From positions 1 through 32,250 of the forward strand of contig NZ_JSYP01000031.1 of NCBI RefSeq assembly GCF_000813005.1: 32,250 nucleotides of DNA, in the 5' to 3' direction. Under the pieces are notes generated by a model that was not told the origin of the DNA, ran no database searches, and was given only the letters and a program-made list of their open reading frames with translations. Position numbers and translations under genes: made by a program. Below, piece after piece: positions 7,324 to 14,779 of the stretch (positions are counted from its first letter, which is position 1; every line of letters begins with the position of its first letter). Origin of the DNA: Flavobacterium sp. KMS. Lineage in GTDB: Bacteria > Bacteroidota > Bacteroidia > Flavobacteriales > Flavobacteriaceae.

Positions 7324-8613
7324 ATGAAATACTATAGTTTAAACCATAATGCCCCAAAGGTTTCTTTTCAGGAAGCTGTAATACAAGGATTAGCAAGTGA
7401 TAAAGGATTATATTTTCCAGAAACTATCACACCATTAAATGCTTCTTTTTTTGAGACAATCGAAAATCTGAGCAACGAAGAAATCGCTTTTGAAGCAATC
7501 AAACAATTTGTTGGAGATGAAATTCCTAAGCAGACTTTAAAAGAAATTATTGCCGAAACGCTATGTTTTGATTTCCCTGTTGTTGAGGTCGAAAAAGGAA
7601 TTTATTCGCTTGAATTATTTCACGGGCCTACAATGGCTTTTAAAGATGTTGGAGCGCGATTTATGTCACGTTGTCTGGCCTATTTTAACAAAGATAAAGC
7701 AGAAAGTAAAAACACGGTTCTTGTCGCTACCTCGGGTGATACTGGTGGAGCGGTTGCAAGCGGTTTTCTTGGTGTTGCAGGTGTAGAAGTTGTTATTTTA
7801 TATCCGTCAGGAAAAGTAAGCGATATTCAGGAAAAACAACTGACAACTTTAGGTCAAAATATCAAAGCCTTGGAAGTTAATGGTGTTTTCGATGATTGTC
7901 AGGATATGGTAAAAAAAGCCTTTCTAGACGAAACTCTAGCGCATAAAAATCTTACCTCAGCAAATTCTATCAATATTGCGCGTTGGTTACCGCAAATGTT
8001 CTATTTCTTTTTTGCTTATAAAGCGTTAAAAAAACAAAACAAACCGTTAATTTTCTCTTGCCCAAGCGGAAATTTCGGAAATATTTGCGCCGGAATAATA
8101 GCTAAGAAATTAGGTTTACCAATTGAACATTTTGTGGCCTCTACAAACGTAAACGATACTGTACCAAGGTTCTTAGAAAACGGAAATTACGATCCAAAAC
8201 CATCTAAAGCTACTATCTCAAATGCAATGGACGTTGGAAATCCAAGTAACTTTATCCGTATTCAGGAAATGTACCAAAATGATTTAAAAGCGTTCGAAAA
8301 AGACTTTTCTTCTTATAGTTATACTGATGAAGAAACACTGGAAGCAATGAAACAGATTTATAAAGCTAACGGTTATATTGCAGAACCACACGGTGCAGTT
8401 GGCTATCTTGGTTTGAAAAAAGAATTACAAAAGCATGACAATGCAATTGGTATTTTCTTAGAAACTGCTCATCCTATTAAATTTCTTGATGTTGTTGAGC
8501 CTGCTTTAGGCATTACACTTCCTATTCCGGAACAAATTAAAAGCGTTATGAATGAGGAAAAAGTTAGTGTGAAGATTAAGACATATGAGGAATTGAAGGT
8601 GTTTTTGGGTTAA
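7324..8613 (+). CDS. thrC: Threonine synthase
   Basis: A 429-residue pyridoxal-phosphate enzyme converting O-phosphohomoserine to threonine. The N terminus MKYYSLNHNAPKVSFQEAVIQGL is typical for the family. The cofactor lysine is K107 in HGPTMAFKDVGARF (residues 100-113). SGDTGGAV and the phosphate-binding SCPSGNFGNI follow, and EPHGAVGYLGL lies near the C terminus. The length agrees with the Bacteroidota/enterobacterial type. It is the last gene of the thr operon: a clear intrinsic terminator follows 22 bases after the stop codon. Confidence 0.97.
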   Translation: MKYYSLNHNAPKVSFQEAVIQGLASDKGLYFPETITPLNASFFETIENLSNEEIAFEAIKQFVGDEIPKQTLKEIIAETLCFDFPVVEVEKGIYSLELFHGPTMAFKDVGARFMSRCLAYFNKDKAESKNTVLVATSGDTGGAVASGFLGVAGVEVVILYPSGKVSDIQEKQLTTLGQNIKALEVNGVFDDCQDMVKKAFLDETLAHKNLTSANSINIARWLPQMFYFFFAYKALKKQNKPLIFSCPSGNFGNICAGIIAKKLGLPIEHFVASTNVNDTVPRFLENGNYDPKPSKATISNAMDVGNPSNFIRIQEMYQNDLKAFEKDFSSYSYTDEETLEAMKQIYKANGYIAEPHGAVGYLGLKKELQKHDNAIGIFLETAHPIKFLDVVEPALGITLPIPEQIKSVMNEEKVSVKIKTYEELKVFLG

Positions 8614-8635
8614 AAAACATATACAGGCATGATTA

Positions 8636-8665
8636 AAGCGAGTAAAAAAAATACTCGCTTTTTTT
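8636..8665 (+). terminator. Intrinsic terminator of the thr operon
   Basis: A perfect 9-base stem AAGCGAGTA (8636-8644) / TACTCGCTT (8652-8660), a 7-A loop, and a T-run to 8665. Confidence 0.9.
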
Positions 8666-8710
8666 GCATTACCATTAATTATTTTGACATAATATATAAA
8701 AAATATCCAC

Positions 8711-8724
8711 TACGGAAATCCGTA
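8711..8724. promoter_or_regulatory. Palindromic operator candidate upstream of the Shedu gene
   Basis: TACGGAAATCCGTA is a 6-base inverted repeat with an AA centre, located at about -35 to -48 relative to the start implied by the TATATTTG at 8746. The 10-mer TACGGAAATC recurs in the same orientation and nearly the same promoter-relative position upstream of the XRE gene (minus strand, 12497-12506). The regulatory role is inference. Confidence 0.4.
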
Positions 8725-8745
8725 AAATTGGCAATAAAAAAAACA

Positions 8746-8753
8746 TATATTTG
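8746..8753 (+). promoter_or_regulatory. Candidate -7 element for the Shedu gene
   Basis: TATATTTG matches the Bacteroidota -7 consensus TAnnTTTG. The nearest upstream TTG (8728-8730) is only 15 bases away, slightly short, so the promoter is tentative. The transcript would have a 5' leader of roughly 115 bases. Confidence 0.4.
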
Positions 8754-8875
8754 AAAGTAAGAAAACGAAACAAATTTTCGCTTATCTATCCGATTTTAGG
8801 TGTACATGCGAAGGTTTGTTTCTCCTATAAATGAGTTGACAGTAATAAACCAACACTCTGCAAAACAAGAAACAT

Positions 8876-10069
8876 ATGGAAAGTAATGAAATAGATTTGA
8901 ACTATATGAATACGGGAAGTGTTGACAAAACATATTTTGCTCGATCATTTGTAGATAAATTCACAGGACAAACTGAGAGATTTGCGTTCAAGATTTTAGA
9001 CGATAATCAAACGGAGTTTATTCTACGAAAAGAAGCGATTATAGGTACTTCTTTTCTCGGAAAAAGAGCATTAAAAGCACTATTCTACGAAGATAGCAGA
9101 AATATAAAAAAACTCTTTCTTCAACAATTCGACGCAACTGAGTTACCAGTAAAAAATTTGTCTAAACAAGCATCGTTTACTGAAGATGAAATAGAAAGAC
9201 TATATTTATTTTTGAAGAGCATTAAAGAAGTCGAATTCCCAAACAATCAAACTTACAATATAAAGGATGATGATTTACGTAAAATGCTCTTGGATGATAA
9301 GCAAGCAAAAAAATTGATTTTAGAAAATCTTCCTCAATTACAAGAAGCTCTTAAGAATAATGTAACTACGAGTGACATTATTAACTATGGTTATAGGAAA
9401 GCTCAACTCGAAATATTTAAAAAATTACTCTATGAAGATGGCTTTTTCGACAATCATAAGCAAGCCTTAATTCTCGAAGGAGAACTATCATCAAAAGCTA
9501 GAGACGAGGATTTATGGCAATCATTTTTCGAAAAAAACACTTGGATTTTAGGATATGGCTTAGAATATCTTTTTAATACCGAATTAGACGATAAAAAGTT
9601 AGAACAAATAACTAGCGGTGCTAATTTTAATGAAAGTGGAAAACGAATTGACGGTTTATTAAAATCTCAAGGTGCGATAAATTCCCTTTGCTTTTGCGAA
9701 TTAAAGCTTAGTTCACATAACCTTTTGAAACAGGTTAAGAATTCTTACCGCCCAGAATCTTGGCAAATTTCAGATTCATTATCTGGTGCAATTGCTCAGG
9801 TTCAAAGAACAATTCAAAAGGCAATTTTTGACATAAAAACTAAAATTGAAATTGTAGACAAACAAGGTGATTTGACAGGAGAAGAACTTTATTTATACAA
9901 TCCAAAAGGATTTATATTGATAGGTAATCAAAATGAATTTATCACTGAAGGCAGAATAAATCAAATAAAATACTCGTCATTTGAAATGTTTAGAAAAAAT
10001 TTAAAAAATATTGAAATTCTAACATTCGACGAATTATATCAGAGAGCAAAATATATTTGTGAAAAATAA
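8876..10069 (+). CDS. sduA: Shedu anti-phage defence nuclease (DUF4263)
   Basis: A 397-residue protein I recognise as Shedu SduA. The C-terminal half begins with the family signature in which an acidic residue precedes LWQSFFEKNTWILGYGLEYLF (about 222-242) and carries a PD-(D/E)xK nuclease core: D259 in GKRIDGLL, then E275-L-K277 in CFCELKLSS, and the helical AIAQVQRTIQKA near 305-316. The N-terminal half (1-200) is a less conserved region, probably the sensing or regulatory part. Shedu is a single-gene phage-defence system in which nuclease activity is triggered by infection. The gene stands alone behind the thr terminator, with its own candidate promoter, and is followed by a REP-like palindrome, a membrane coiled-coil gene and an HNH-type gene, which makes a small defence-like block. 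Assignment to the family is firm; the trigger and target are not visible. Confidence 0.88.
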   Translation: MESNEIDLNYMNTGSVDKTYFARSFVDKFTGQTERFAFKILDDNQTEFILRKEAIIGTSFLGKRALKALFYEDSRNIKKLFLQQFDATELPVKNLSKQASFTEDEIERLYLFLKSIKEVEFPNNQTYNIKDDDLRKMLLDDKQAKKLILENLPQLQEALKNNVTTSDIINYGYRKAQLEIFKKLLYEDGFFDNHKQALILEGELSSKARDEDLWQSFFEKNTWILGYGLEYLFNTELDDKKLEQITSGANFNESGKRIDGLLKSQGAINSLCFCELKLSSHNLLKQVKNSYRPESWQISDSLSGAIAQVQRTIQKAIFDIKTKIEIVDKQGDLTGEELYLYNPKGFILIGNQNEFITEGRINQIKYSSFEMFRKNLKNIEILTFDELYQRAKYICEK

Positions 10070-10071
10070 TC

Positions 10072-10158
10072 TCTCGCTAGCGCGAGTGTCCCGCTCGTGA
10101 ACACAAAGAAATTAAAAACCAAATTTAAATAGGTACGAGCGGAACGCTCACGATAATT
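10072..10158. repeat. REP-like palindromic element, copy A
   Basis: An imperfect inverted repeat: GCGAGTGTCCCGCTCGT on the left (about 10082-10098) and ACGAGCGGAACGCTCACG on the right (about 10135-10152), with a conserved A-rich loop. It is homologous, arms and loop, to the element at 11093-11174. The two copies bracket the membrane-protein gene. Confidence 0.7.
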
Positions 10159-10197
10159 GAGGAAAAATTTTAGCACAGACAACTTCCTTGAGTGTTT

Positions 10198-10225
10198 TAT
10201 TCTTGCCAAAATTATTGTATGTTTG
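10198..10225 (+). promoter_or_regulatory. Promoter of the membrane coiled-coil gene
   Basis: TTG (10198-10200), a 17-base spacer and TATGTTTG (10218-10225) fit the Bacteroidota consensus. The implied start near 10231 lies inside the longest open frame and supports initiation at ATG 10238. Confidence 0.6.
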
Positions 10226-10237
10226 AGAGTAAAAAAT

Positions 10238-11038
10238 ATGATTGATAAAATTACTTCTGTTTTTGAAAATTACAGTACAAAAATAAAAAATCCATTTTTT
10301 GGCACTATAATTAGCGTTTGGCTAATCCATAACTGGCGAATTCCATATGCTTTATTTAATTTCGACAAAGAATGCAGTCTTACGGACAAGATAAATTTTA
10401 TAGCCGATTATTTTGGAAAGCAATATTTTTGGGACGAATTCACTAATATTATTGGTCTTTCATTTTTAGTTTTGCTCTGCTCATTTATTTTACTGCTGAT
10501 TTCAAGAGCAATCACCGATACATACTATAAAATAATTGAACCATATATTGTTACTAAAATTGACCAAAAAGCAATTTTCACGCAAACTGAAAAACAAGAT
10601 CTCGAAGATAAAATCCTTAAATTAGAAACCGCTCTAAATAACAAAAGAGAAGAAATAACAAGAGCAGAAGGAAACACTCAAATAATTCAGCAAAAAAGAG
10701 ATGTAGTACAAAGTGAATATAATTCATATATTGAGTCAAGTGGTTTGGAATACAAAAATCTTCAAGAGAAAATGGACCAATTGGTGAGTAGAACTTTATT
10801 TACCGAAAAAGTTACAGATTTCTACGAAGATGTAATCGTGTTATTAAATGAAGATGAGAAGATAGCTTTAAGGCACATAATTGATAGAGATGAAAATATA
10901 ACAGACGATGTTTATACCGATACGTTAAATGAAGTATTTTCAAGACACGGATTTCTAGATATAGGTTCTGTTAGAAAAATCAATCAAAATGGTCGATTTT
11001 TCGTTGAATATTATCGGAAAAAAATATCAGTTGTATAA
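10238..11038 (+). CDS. Membrane-anchored coiled-coil protein of unknown function
   Basis: A 266-residue protein. The frame is open from 10157, but the first 27 codons precede the promoter-implied transcription start and look non-coding, so I use ATG 10238. A first hydrophobic segment lies near residues 23-42 (NPFFGTIISVWLIHNWRIPY...), with two Trp in an SVW..HNW pattern, and a second near 78-98 (IIGLSFLVLLCSFILLLISRA). A charged coiled-coil covers about 120-190 (EKQDLEDKILKLETALNNKREE and onward). The C-terminal 70 residues are a soluble domain (FTEKVTDFYEDVIVLLNEDEKIALRHII...) that could be a small winged-helix fold. I do not recognise a named family. It sits between a Shedu nuclease and an HNH protein and is bracketed by two REP-like elements, which suggests, without proving it, an accessory or defence role at the inner membrane. 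Confidence 0.72.
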   Translation: MIDKITSVFENYSTKIKNPFFGTIISVWLIHNWRIPYALFNFDKECSLTDKINFIADYFGKQYFWDEFTNIIGLSFLVLLCSFILLLISRAITDTYYKIIEPYIVTKIDQKAIFTQTEKQDLEDKILKLETALNNKREEITRAEGNTQIIQQKRDVVQSEYNSYIESSGLEYKNLQEKMDQLVSRTLFTEKVTDFYEDVIVLLNEDEKIALRHIIDRDENITDDVYTDTLNEVFSRHGFLDIGSVRKINQNGRFFVEYYRKKISVV

Positions 11039-11092
11039 TAATTGAAGATAAACGCTCAAAATATGGCTATTTTTTATTTTATAATAATCTCC

Positions 11093-11174
11093 ACTAGCTT
11101 GAGCGTCCCGCTCGTGAACGCAAAGAGATTCAAAAACCAATTGAAACGTTCACGTGCGGGACGCTCGCGCTAAC
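11093..11174. repeat. REP-like palindromic element, copy B
   Basis: A 28-base left arm (11093-11120) pairs with the right arm (11147-11174) at 23 of 28 positions; the core GAGCGTCCCGC / GCGGGACGCTC is perfect. The loop is A-rich and resembles that of copy A at 10072-10158. No transposase gene lies nearby. Confidence 0.8.
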
Positions 11175-11223
11175 AATTGATGTGACTACATATTACCTGT
11201 AATTTAATCAAATTTTGTCTTCA

Positions 11224-11973
11224 ATGAAAAAATGTGCGTATTGTGATACAAAAACCAAACTTACGAAGGAACATATTTGGCCTAAATGTTTAATTACAAG
11301 AATGCCAAACCTGACATTTAGATATATTGGCAGCCAAGACAAATTTGTCACATCGGAACTTGTAATTTCTGACGTTTGTTCAAAATGTAATAACGAAAAA
11401 CTCTCAAAACTCGATTCTTATCTTTGCTCTCTTTACGATAAATATTTTAAAAACTTTCATGAAGAAAAGAAACAGTTTATTTTTGAATATGATTACGATT
11501 TACTTCTAAGAAGTTTATTAAAAATCATTTTTAATTCTTCGAGAACAATCAATAGTGAAGATAACTTTTTTGAAAATTTTAAGCATTTCATTCTTGATGG
11601 CAATGAAACTTGGGGAAATGTAATTATACTATTAGACATAATTACTCCCTGGATCACAAAAGATATAAAAGTATATCCTACATCTATGAGATGCGGTATT
11701 GTAGACGTAGGAATTAAAAATGAAAATTTCATAATTAGAGCTGTTACTGTAAACTCCTTTTATTTTTATATTCTTATTTCGAAGGAAAAAACTTTATCTG
11801 AAACTTTGGTAGAGGAATTTAATAACATATATAATAGAATTCCGGGATCAATTATTCATCCATACAAAACACAAACATTAATTTCTGATTTTTCTAATCA
11901 AAATAGCTACAATGCTCATGTAGACTTTATTATGAATACTTCTGAAGCCTTTTATAAATTATACAAAAAATAG
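11224..11973 (+). CDS. HNH-type zinc-binding protein (putative nuclease)
   Basis: A 249-residue protein. A TTG three codons upstream is open, but ATG 11224 is the natural start (MKKCAYCD...). The N terminus has the layout of small HNH endonucleases: C4-x-x-C7, E16-H17 in KEHIWPK, then C52-x-x-C55-N56 in VCSKCNNEKLSKLD, which would form one zinc site plus a beta-beta-alpha metal core. The remaining 180 residues (DYDLLLRSLLKIIFNSSRTI... to the end) are not recognised and may be a target-recognition or effector domain. The metal-site residues of the N-terminal module are present, though the last HNH histidine is not obvious (D64 is the nearest candidate). It lies just after the REP-like element B in the Shedu neighbourhood, so a defence or nucleic-acid role is plausible but inferred. 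Confidence 0.7.
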   Translation: MKKCAYCDTKTKLTKEHIWPKCLITRMPNLTFRYIGSQDKFVTSELVISDVCSKCNNEKLSKLDSYLCSLYDKYFKNFHEEKKQFIFEYDYDLLLRSLLKIIFNSSRTINSEDNFFENFKHFILDGNETWGNVIILLDIITPWITKDIKVYPTSMRCGIVDVGIKNENFIIRAVTVNSFYFYILISKEKTLSETLVEEFNNIYNRIPGSIIHPYKTQTLISDFSNQNSYNAHVDFIMNTSEAFYKLYKK

Positions 11974-12002
11974 CAAGTAACTCTCAATAGCAATTAAGAA
12001 AC

Positions 12003-12043
12003 TAAAAAAAAATGAGAAGAGACCTTTGATGAAATCTCTTCTC
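12003..12043 (-). terminator. Terminator of the XRE regulator gene
   Basis: GAGAAGAGA (12014-12022) pairs perfectly with TCTCTTCTC (12035-12043). On the minus strand the stem is followed by a run of T (A-run 12004-12012 on the plus strand). It lies between convergent genes and may also stop plus-strand transcripts from the HNH gene. Confidence 0.8.
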
Positions 12044-12067
12044 AATTTAAATATCTTCAAAAAACTA

Positions 12068-12460
12068 TTACTTCCCGTTTAGTAATTTCTCTAAATATTC
12101 AACTTTATCTTTTTCAGCTTGTACCAAGCGTTCGTAAAGTTCAACTACTTTATCTAAAGGATTAAAAGTACAATTGTAATTAAGACCGGCATTTACAATC
12201 CCATTATCGTGATAAGTATTACCAATAATATTTAAAACTGCTTCTTCCGAAAAGTTTTTAATCGCTTCAACAGAAACTCCAAGAGCTTTTGCAATCTCAA
12301 TTAGTTTTTGTTCGTCTACAGTTTCGCTGTTTTCAATAGCCGAAATTGCCTGCTGATTTGTCCCTAAAGCCTGTGCCAGTGCTTCCTGTTTCATATCTTT
12401 AAGCTCTCTGATACGGCTTATATTTCTGCCGATATGTTTTGGTTTTATTGCTGTACTCAT
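12068..12460 (-). CDS. XRE-family transcriptional regulator
   Basis: A 130-residue protein with a helix-turn-helix domain at about 10-66 (IGRNISRIRELKDMKQEALAQALGTNQQAISAIENSE...), followed by a linker (NFSEEAVLNIIGNTY) and a C-terminal CTFNPLDKVVELYERLVQAEKDKVEYLEKLL amphipathic helix likely used for dimerisation. This arrangement, with the CTFNPLDKVVELYERL ending, is a common small XRE type in Bacteroidota. It is transcribed convergently to the HNH gene and has its own terminator. A TATCTTTG -7 element lies so close to the ATG that the mRNA should be leaderless. Two TTTC(C/T)GTAA sites 21 bases apart, at 12498 and 12519, lie in the upstream promoter region and may be its own operators; a related palindrome precedes the Shedu gene. 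Confidence 0.9.
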   Translation of the reverse strand: MSTAIKPKHIGRNISRIRELKDMKQEALAQALGTNQQAISAIENSETVDEQKLIEIAKALGVSVEAIKNFSEEAVLNIIGNTYHDNGIVNAGLNYNCTFNPLDKVVELYERLVQAEKDKVEYLEKLLNGK

Positions 12461-12464
12461 AATT

Positions 12465-12472
12465 CAAAGATA
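12465..12472 (-). promoter_or_regulatory. -7 element of the XRE regulator gene
   Basis: Minus-strand TATCTTTG matches TAnnTTTG and ends 4 bases before the ATG, so transcription should start at or next to the A of the start codon. No good TTG is seen at the usual distance. Confidence 0.45.
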
Positions 12473-12497
12473 TTTAAAATTCTTAAACGAAAAATGA

Positions 12498-12527
12498 TTT
12501 CCGTAAAAAACAAGCCTATTTCTGTAA
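12498..12527. promoter_or_regulatory. Candidate paired operator upstream of the XRE regulator
   Basis: TTTCCGTAA (12498-12506) and TTTCTGTAA (12519-12527) are direct repeats 21 bases apart, two helical turns, centred about 40 and 60 bases upstream of the start codon. They share the TACGGAAAT core (opposite strand) with the palindrome at 8711-8724. Autoregulation is inferred. Confidence 0.4.
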
Positions 12528-12637
12528 GATACTCTTTCATAATCGAGATAAATTGACAAATTCGGCTTTAGCTAAAAACACAAAAGATTCGGCTAAATAT
12601 TTATTACTTACCGAAAACAGATTAACAAAGATTCTAT

Positions 12638-12645
12638 TACTTTTG
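12638..12645 (+). promoter_or_regulatory. Candidate -7 element for the serine hydrolase gene
   Basis: TACTTTTG fits TAnnTTTG and lies 45 bases before the ATG. No convincing -33 TTG is found at the right distance. Confidence 0.35.
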
Positions 12646-12690
12646 TGTTATATCCAATATCATAAACCACAAAAGTAACCTTCTAAAAAA

Positions 12691-13743
12691 ATGAAAAAAA
12701 AGTTACCTTTTCTTCCTCTTGCCCTACTTTTATTTTTTGTATCAAACCAAACCATTTTTGCTCAAGCAAAAGATAATTACACTGCCAAAATTGATAGTCT
12801 GATTAAAACCACTTCTGTTCGTCCTTTTAATGGGAATATATTGGTATCTCAAAATGGGAAAATCAAATATTCTAAGGCCTATGGCTATTCTGATTTTGCA
12901 AAAAAAACACCTCTTAAATTAGATGATCCTTTTGTTATTTTATCCAATAGCAAGCAAATAACAGCCGTTTTAGTTCTGCAAGAAGTTGAAAAAGGAAAAA
13001 TCGTTTTAAATACTTCCATAAAAAAATATTTGCCAAACTTAAAACAACCCTGGACAAGTACTGTTACAGTCGAAAATTTATTAAATCACACTTCGGGTAT
13101 TGTTGATTTTGAGAAGCCTACCCTTTTTCCTGCTGGAACTCAATTTAAATATACCGATTTAAACTATATTTTATTAGGTCAAATTATCGAAAAAGTTACC
13201 AATAAAACCTATGAAACTGTCGTAAACGAATTGTTTAAGAAGAATAAAATGAAAGATAGTTTTTTCCCAAATACTTCAAACGAAAAAGGTGTTGTAAACG
13301 GACGACAATATCTTAAAGACAATACAACCAAAATAATCCAAGGCGTTATTATTCCTAGAGAACGAGTTCCTGCCGCTGGACTTGTTAGTACAGTTAAAGA
13401 TTTAGCTCTTTGGAATGATTTACTACATAATGGTAAACTTCTGAACCAAGCTACTTATGGTCGAATGACTACTTATACTATTACGAACCAACATCCGGTT
13501 TTTGGCGATAAAGAAATTGGATATGGATACGGAATTCGTGTAAACGATGAAGCTAAAATTAAAGAATTTGGCCATACCGGAATTGTACCTGATCAAGGAT
13601 TTACTTCTGTTAACTTATATTATCCTGAAACAAAAACAAGTATCATTGTTCTGGAAAACCAAACCTTTGATAATTTTGATATCGCTTATTATTTTGAAGC
13701 TGAAATTAGGAAGATTGTGTTGAATAGTGGGTTACTGAATTAA
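12691..13743 (+). CDS. Secreted serine hydrolase, beta-lactamase / penicillin-binding family (class C-like)
   Basis: A 350-residue exported protein with a signal peptide of about 25 residues (MKKKLPFLPLALLLFFVSNQTIFAQ). The active-site motifs of the beta-lactamase-related family are all present: S85-N-S-K88 (SxxK), Y154-T-D156 (the YxN/YxD motif, in KYTDLNYILLG) and H295-T-G297 (the KTG-like box in FGHTG). Members include esterases, D-amino-acid peptidases and class C beta-lactamases, so the substrate cannot be told from sequence; periplasmic location is expected. The gene stands alone, with a candidate -7 element 45 bases upstream. Short direct repeats of TTCGGCT occur at about 12561 and 12590 in its upstream region. 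Resistance function should not be assumed: most proteins of this type in Bacteroidota are not true beta-lactamases. Confidence 0.9.
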   Translation: MKKKLPFLPLALLLFFVSNQTIFAQAKDNYTAKIDSLIKTTSVRPFNGNILVSQNGKIKYSKAYGYSDFAKKTPLKLDDPFVILSNSKQITAVLVLQEVEKGKIVLNTSIKKYLPNLKQPWTSTVTVENLLNHTSGIVDFEKPTLFPAGTQFKYTDLNYILLGQIIEKVTNKTYETVVNELFKKNKMKDSFFPNTSNEKGVVNGRQYLKDNTTKIIQGVIIPRERVPAAGLVSTVKDLALWNDLLHNGKLLNQATYGRMTTYTITNQHPVFGDKEIGYGYGIRVNDEAKIKEFGHTGIVPDQGFTSVNLYYPETKTSIIVLENQTFDNFDIAYYFEAEIRKIVLNSGLLN

Positions 13744-13875
13744 TCAGGCATAAGAATTCAATAACTGTGAAATATTATCAATATAAAAACATTTAGATTA
13801 CATGAAGTTTCGATAGCTATTTAATTTATCGAATTGACCAGCATCGCTAAAAAAACGAACCAAAAACCAATCAAA

Positions 13876-14703
13876 ATGAAAAAAAATACTTTTTATGTTT
13901 TATTGCTATTTATAATAAGTTTTTCAAGTATTGCTCAACATTCTTTAAAAAGAATTTGGGTAACAGATAGTATTTTACCAATTCCAGAATCGGTATTTTA
14001 TGATAAAATAGATCGGGTATTATATACCTCTTTAATGGATGGTTCACCAGCTGAACGTGACGGAAAAGGAAGTATAGGAAAATTAACTACCGATGGTAAA
14101 ATCATTAATTTAAATTGGATATCAGGTTTAAATGCTCCAAAAGGGATGGCAAAATTCGAAGATAAATTATTTGTAGCCGACCTTACAGAAATTGTAATTA
14201 TTGATATAAAACAACAAAAAATACTAAAAAAAATAACCGTTGATGATTCCAAAATATTAAACGATGTAACTGTTGATAAAAAAGGAGTTGTTTATGTGTC
14301 TGATCCAAAAGTTGGTAAGATTTTTAAATTAGAAAATGATATAGCAACTGTTTATTTAGAAAACTTAAACAAGCCAAATGGTCTAAAATTCATCGATAAT
14401 GATTTGTATTTTTTAGACAATGGTTCATTATACAAAATGGATAATAAAAAGAACAAGCACCTTTTAACAGACGGTATGGACGAAAATACAGATGGGATTG
14501 AGCAAATAGCAAAAGGAGAGTTTGTTGTGAGTTGCTGGACTGGAGTTATTTATTATGTAAATAAAGATGGCTCAAAAGAAATTCTTTCGGATACCAGAAA
14601 AGAAGAATGTTACTCGGCGGATATAGGGCTCGACAATGAGAAAAGAATAGTCTATGTCCCTTCCCTTTTCAAAAAAACCATAGCAGCTTATTCACTTAGA
14701 TAA
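13876..14703 (+). CDS. Secreted SMP-30/gluconolactonase-like beta-propeller protein
   Basis: A 275-residue protein. The longer frame begins at a TTG 14 codons upstream, but ATG 13876 gives a clean signal peptide (MKKNTFYVLLLFIISFSSIAQ) and is preferred. The body shows repeated beta-propeller blades, with residues matching the divalent-metal site of the SMP-30/gluconolactonase family: E38 in PESVFYD, N129-D130 in LNDVTVD, N168 in KPNGLKF and D206 in NTDGIEQ. The family hydrolyses lactones, or acts as a metal-dependent sugar-binding or esterase-like enzyme; the substrate here is unknown. It lies on the same strand between the serine hydrolase and a lipoprotein, with separate gaps, so co-transcription is uncertain. 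Confidence 0.8.
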   Translation: MKKNTFYVLLLFIISFSSIAQHSLKRIWVTDSILPIPESVFYDKIDRVLYTSLMDGSPAERDGKGSIGKLTTDGKIINLNWISGLNAPKGMAKFEDKLFVADLTEIVIIDIKQQKILKKITVDDSKILNDVTVDKKGVVYVSDPKVGKIFKLENDIATVYLENLNKPNGLKFIDNDLYFLDNGSLYKMDNKKNKHLLTDGMDENTDGIEQIAKGEFVVSCWTGVIYYVNKDGSKEILSDTRKEECYSADIGLDNEKRIVYVPSLFKKTIAAYSLR

Positions 14704-14779
14704 AATAATAATAACCTGTCTTTTCTCTTAAATTATCTATTTTAGAAACCACCTATAATTAACTAACCCAATAATAAAA

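Noticed and set aside
10157..10237. 27-codon N-terminal extension of the membrane coiled-coil protein
   Set aside because: The best promoter lies inside it and the implied transcript starts near 10231, so ATG 10238 is preferred.
10072..11174. Insertion sequence or integron cassette
   Set aside because: The palindromes lack a transposase, attC-like core or target duplications that I could identify; REP-like is the safer description.
12691..13743. Annotation of the serine hydrolase as an antibiotic-resistance beta-lactamase
   Set aside because: Only general family motifs (SxxK, YxD, HTG) are seen; these are shared with esterases and peptidases.
13834..13875. TTG-initiated 14-codon extension of the SMP-30-like protein
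   Set aside because: It would bury the signal peptide; ATG 13876 starts exactly at the signal peptide.
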